DNA from: Zhihengliuella flava
GTDB taxonomy: Bacteria; Actinomycetota; Actinomycetes; Actinomycetales; Micrococcaceae
Direction of reading: 5' to 3'
DNA: 64,000 nt
NCBI RefSeq assembly: GCF_015751895.1
Contig: NZ_JADOTZ010000001.1
Span: 620,001 to 684,000, forward strand
The notes beneath the pieces are model-generated. The model was not told where the DNA came from and did no database searches. It saw only the letters and a program-made list of their open reading frames with translations. A program made the position numbers and the translations under genes. Positions 63,460 to 64,000 of this stretch are shown in pieces (the stretch's first letter is position 1; each line of letters opens with the position of its first letter).

Positions 63460-64000
63460 TAGACGTCCAGCAGCTCGGCTTCCTTGCGCTTGAGCATGTC
63501 ATCGATGACGTCAACGTTCTTTTTGGTCAGCGCGTCGAGTTCCTTTTCGCCACGCGTGCCGTCGTCCTCACCGACCTCGCCGTCCTTGACGAGCTTGTCG
63601 ATCGCGTCCTTGGCCTTGCGACGGTGGTTACGGAGAGCCACCTTGGCGTCCTCGCCCTTGCCGCGGACCACCTTGACGTACTCCTTGCGGCGTTCAGCGG
63701 TCAGCTCCGGCAGCACCACGCGGATCGCCCTGCCATCGTTGGACGGGTTGGCGCCAATCTCCGAATCCGACAGCGCCTTCTCGATCTCGCGGAGGGCCGT
63801 GACGTCGTAGGGAGTGATGAGAATGGTCCGCGCGTCGGTGACCTGGAAGGAGGCGAGCTGCTGCAGCGGAGTCATGGAGCCGTAGTAGTCAACCATGACC
63901 TTGGCATAGAGGCCCGGGTTGGCTCGGCCGGTGCGGATAGACGCGAAGTCCTCCTTGGCAGCGTCGATGGTGCGGTCCATCTTCTCGCTGGCGTCAGACA
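63459..64000 (-). CDS. frr: Ribosome recycling factor, cut by the window edge
   Basis: Frr splits the post-termination ribosome with EF-G. About 180 of the usual 185 residues are in the window, reading in frame to the right edge (SDASEKMDRTIDAAKEDF, then RTGRANPGLYAKVMVDYYG). The start codon lies a few bases beyond the edge; the ATG at 63980 is internal. Two domains are seen: the three-helix arm ends and the beta-barrel segment (LASFQVTDARTILITPYD). Confidence 0.95.
   Translation of the reverse strand, partial: SDASEKMDRTIDAAKEDFASIRTGRANPGLYAKVMVDYYGSMTPLQQLASFQVTDARTILITPYDVTALREIEKALSDSEIGANPSNDGRAIRVVLPELTAERRKEYVKVVRGKGEDAKVALRNHRRKAKDAIDKLVKDGEVGEDDGTRGEKELDALTKKNVDVIDDMLKRKEAELLDV

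Noticed and set aside
1-64000. tRNA genes, rRNA genes, CRISPR arrays or insertion sequences
   Set aside because: No cloverleaf, ribosomal RNA stretch, regularly spaced repeat or transposase-like protein was recognised on either strand.

Overview
The window is high-GC actinobacterial chromosome, most like Micrococcales/Micrococcaceae. The evidence is gene order: a row of housekeeping genes, all on the minus strand, follows the order usual in Actinomycetota. Read from the right edge this row is frr-cdsA, dxr-rip (site-2 protease), ispG-GNAT, proS, and rimP-nusA-ylxR, with infB expected just beyond the left edge. Other actinobacterial marks are an acyl-CoA carboxylase with a biotinylated alpha chain, many GTG starts, ATGA/GTGA translational coupling and leaderless promoters. 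No rRNA, tRNA, CRISPR array, transposase or integrase was seen.

The housekeeping row is split by accessory blocks. (1) 6.0-8.5 kb: a BenE-type carrier, a small membrane protein and an AraC/GyrI-like regulator. (2) 8.66-19.6 kb: a composite defence island. It runs on the minus strand as hsdM-hsdS-mrr-hypothetical-HipA-like kinase-HIRAN protein-hsdR. At its far end, on the plus strand, sits an AT-rich coiled-coil membrane protein. Just beyond that lies a 56-bp relic of the 3' end of a second, diverged hsdR. (3) 21.8-29.3 kb: a cellobiose/beta-glucoside operon (binding protein, two permeases, GH1 glucosidase, LacI/CebR regulator) with two CebR-type operators, shared with a divergent Gfo/Idh oxidoreductase.

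A long catabolic block (32-61.8 kb) separates dxr from cdsA. It holds, in order: an Ohr peroxidase; a leucine/isovalerate operon (accD-accA-acyl-CoA dehydrogenase-MaoC-CitE-like lyase) with a divergent TetR gene and a clear operator; a GH32 fructosidase operon (Tat-exported binding protein, two permeases, GH32) with its convergent LacI regulator; a dipeptide ABC transporter (A-B-C-fused DF); a branched-chain 2-oxoacid dehydrogenase operon (E1alpha-E1beta-E2); and an acetate-type symporter region. In the last, a DUF485-ActP pair on the minus strand faces a LytS/LytR two-component system, which is followed by a second small membrane protein and a second symporter. The bkd and leucine operons together can take branched-chain amino acids to acetyl-CoA and acetoacetate.

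The part most worth study is the defence island. It combines a type I restriction system with an Mrr-type nuclease, a kinase/HIRAN pair that looks like a split HipA, an unknown protein coupled to mrr, and a foreign-looking membrane protein, all in one locus. The hsdR relic suggests the locus has already exchanged one restriction system for another.
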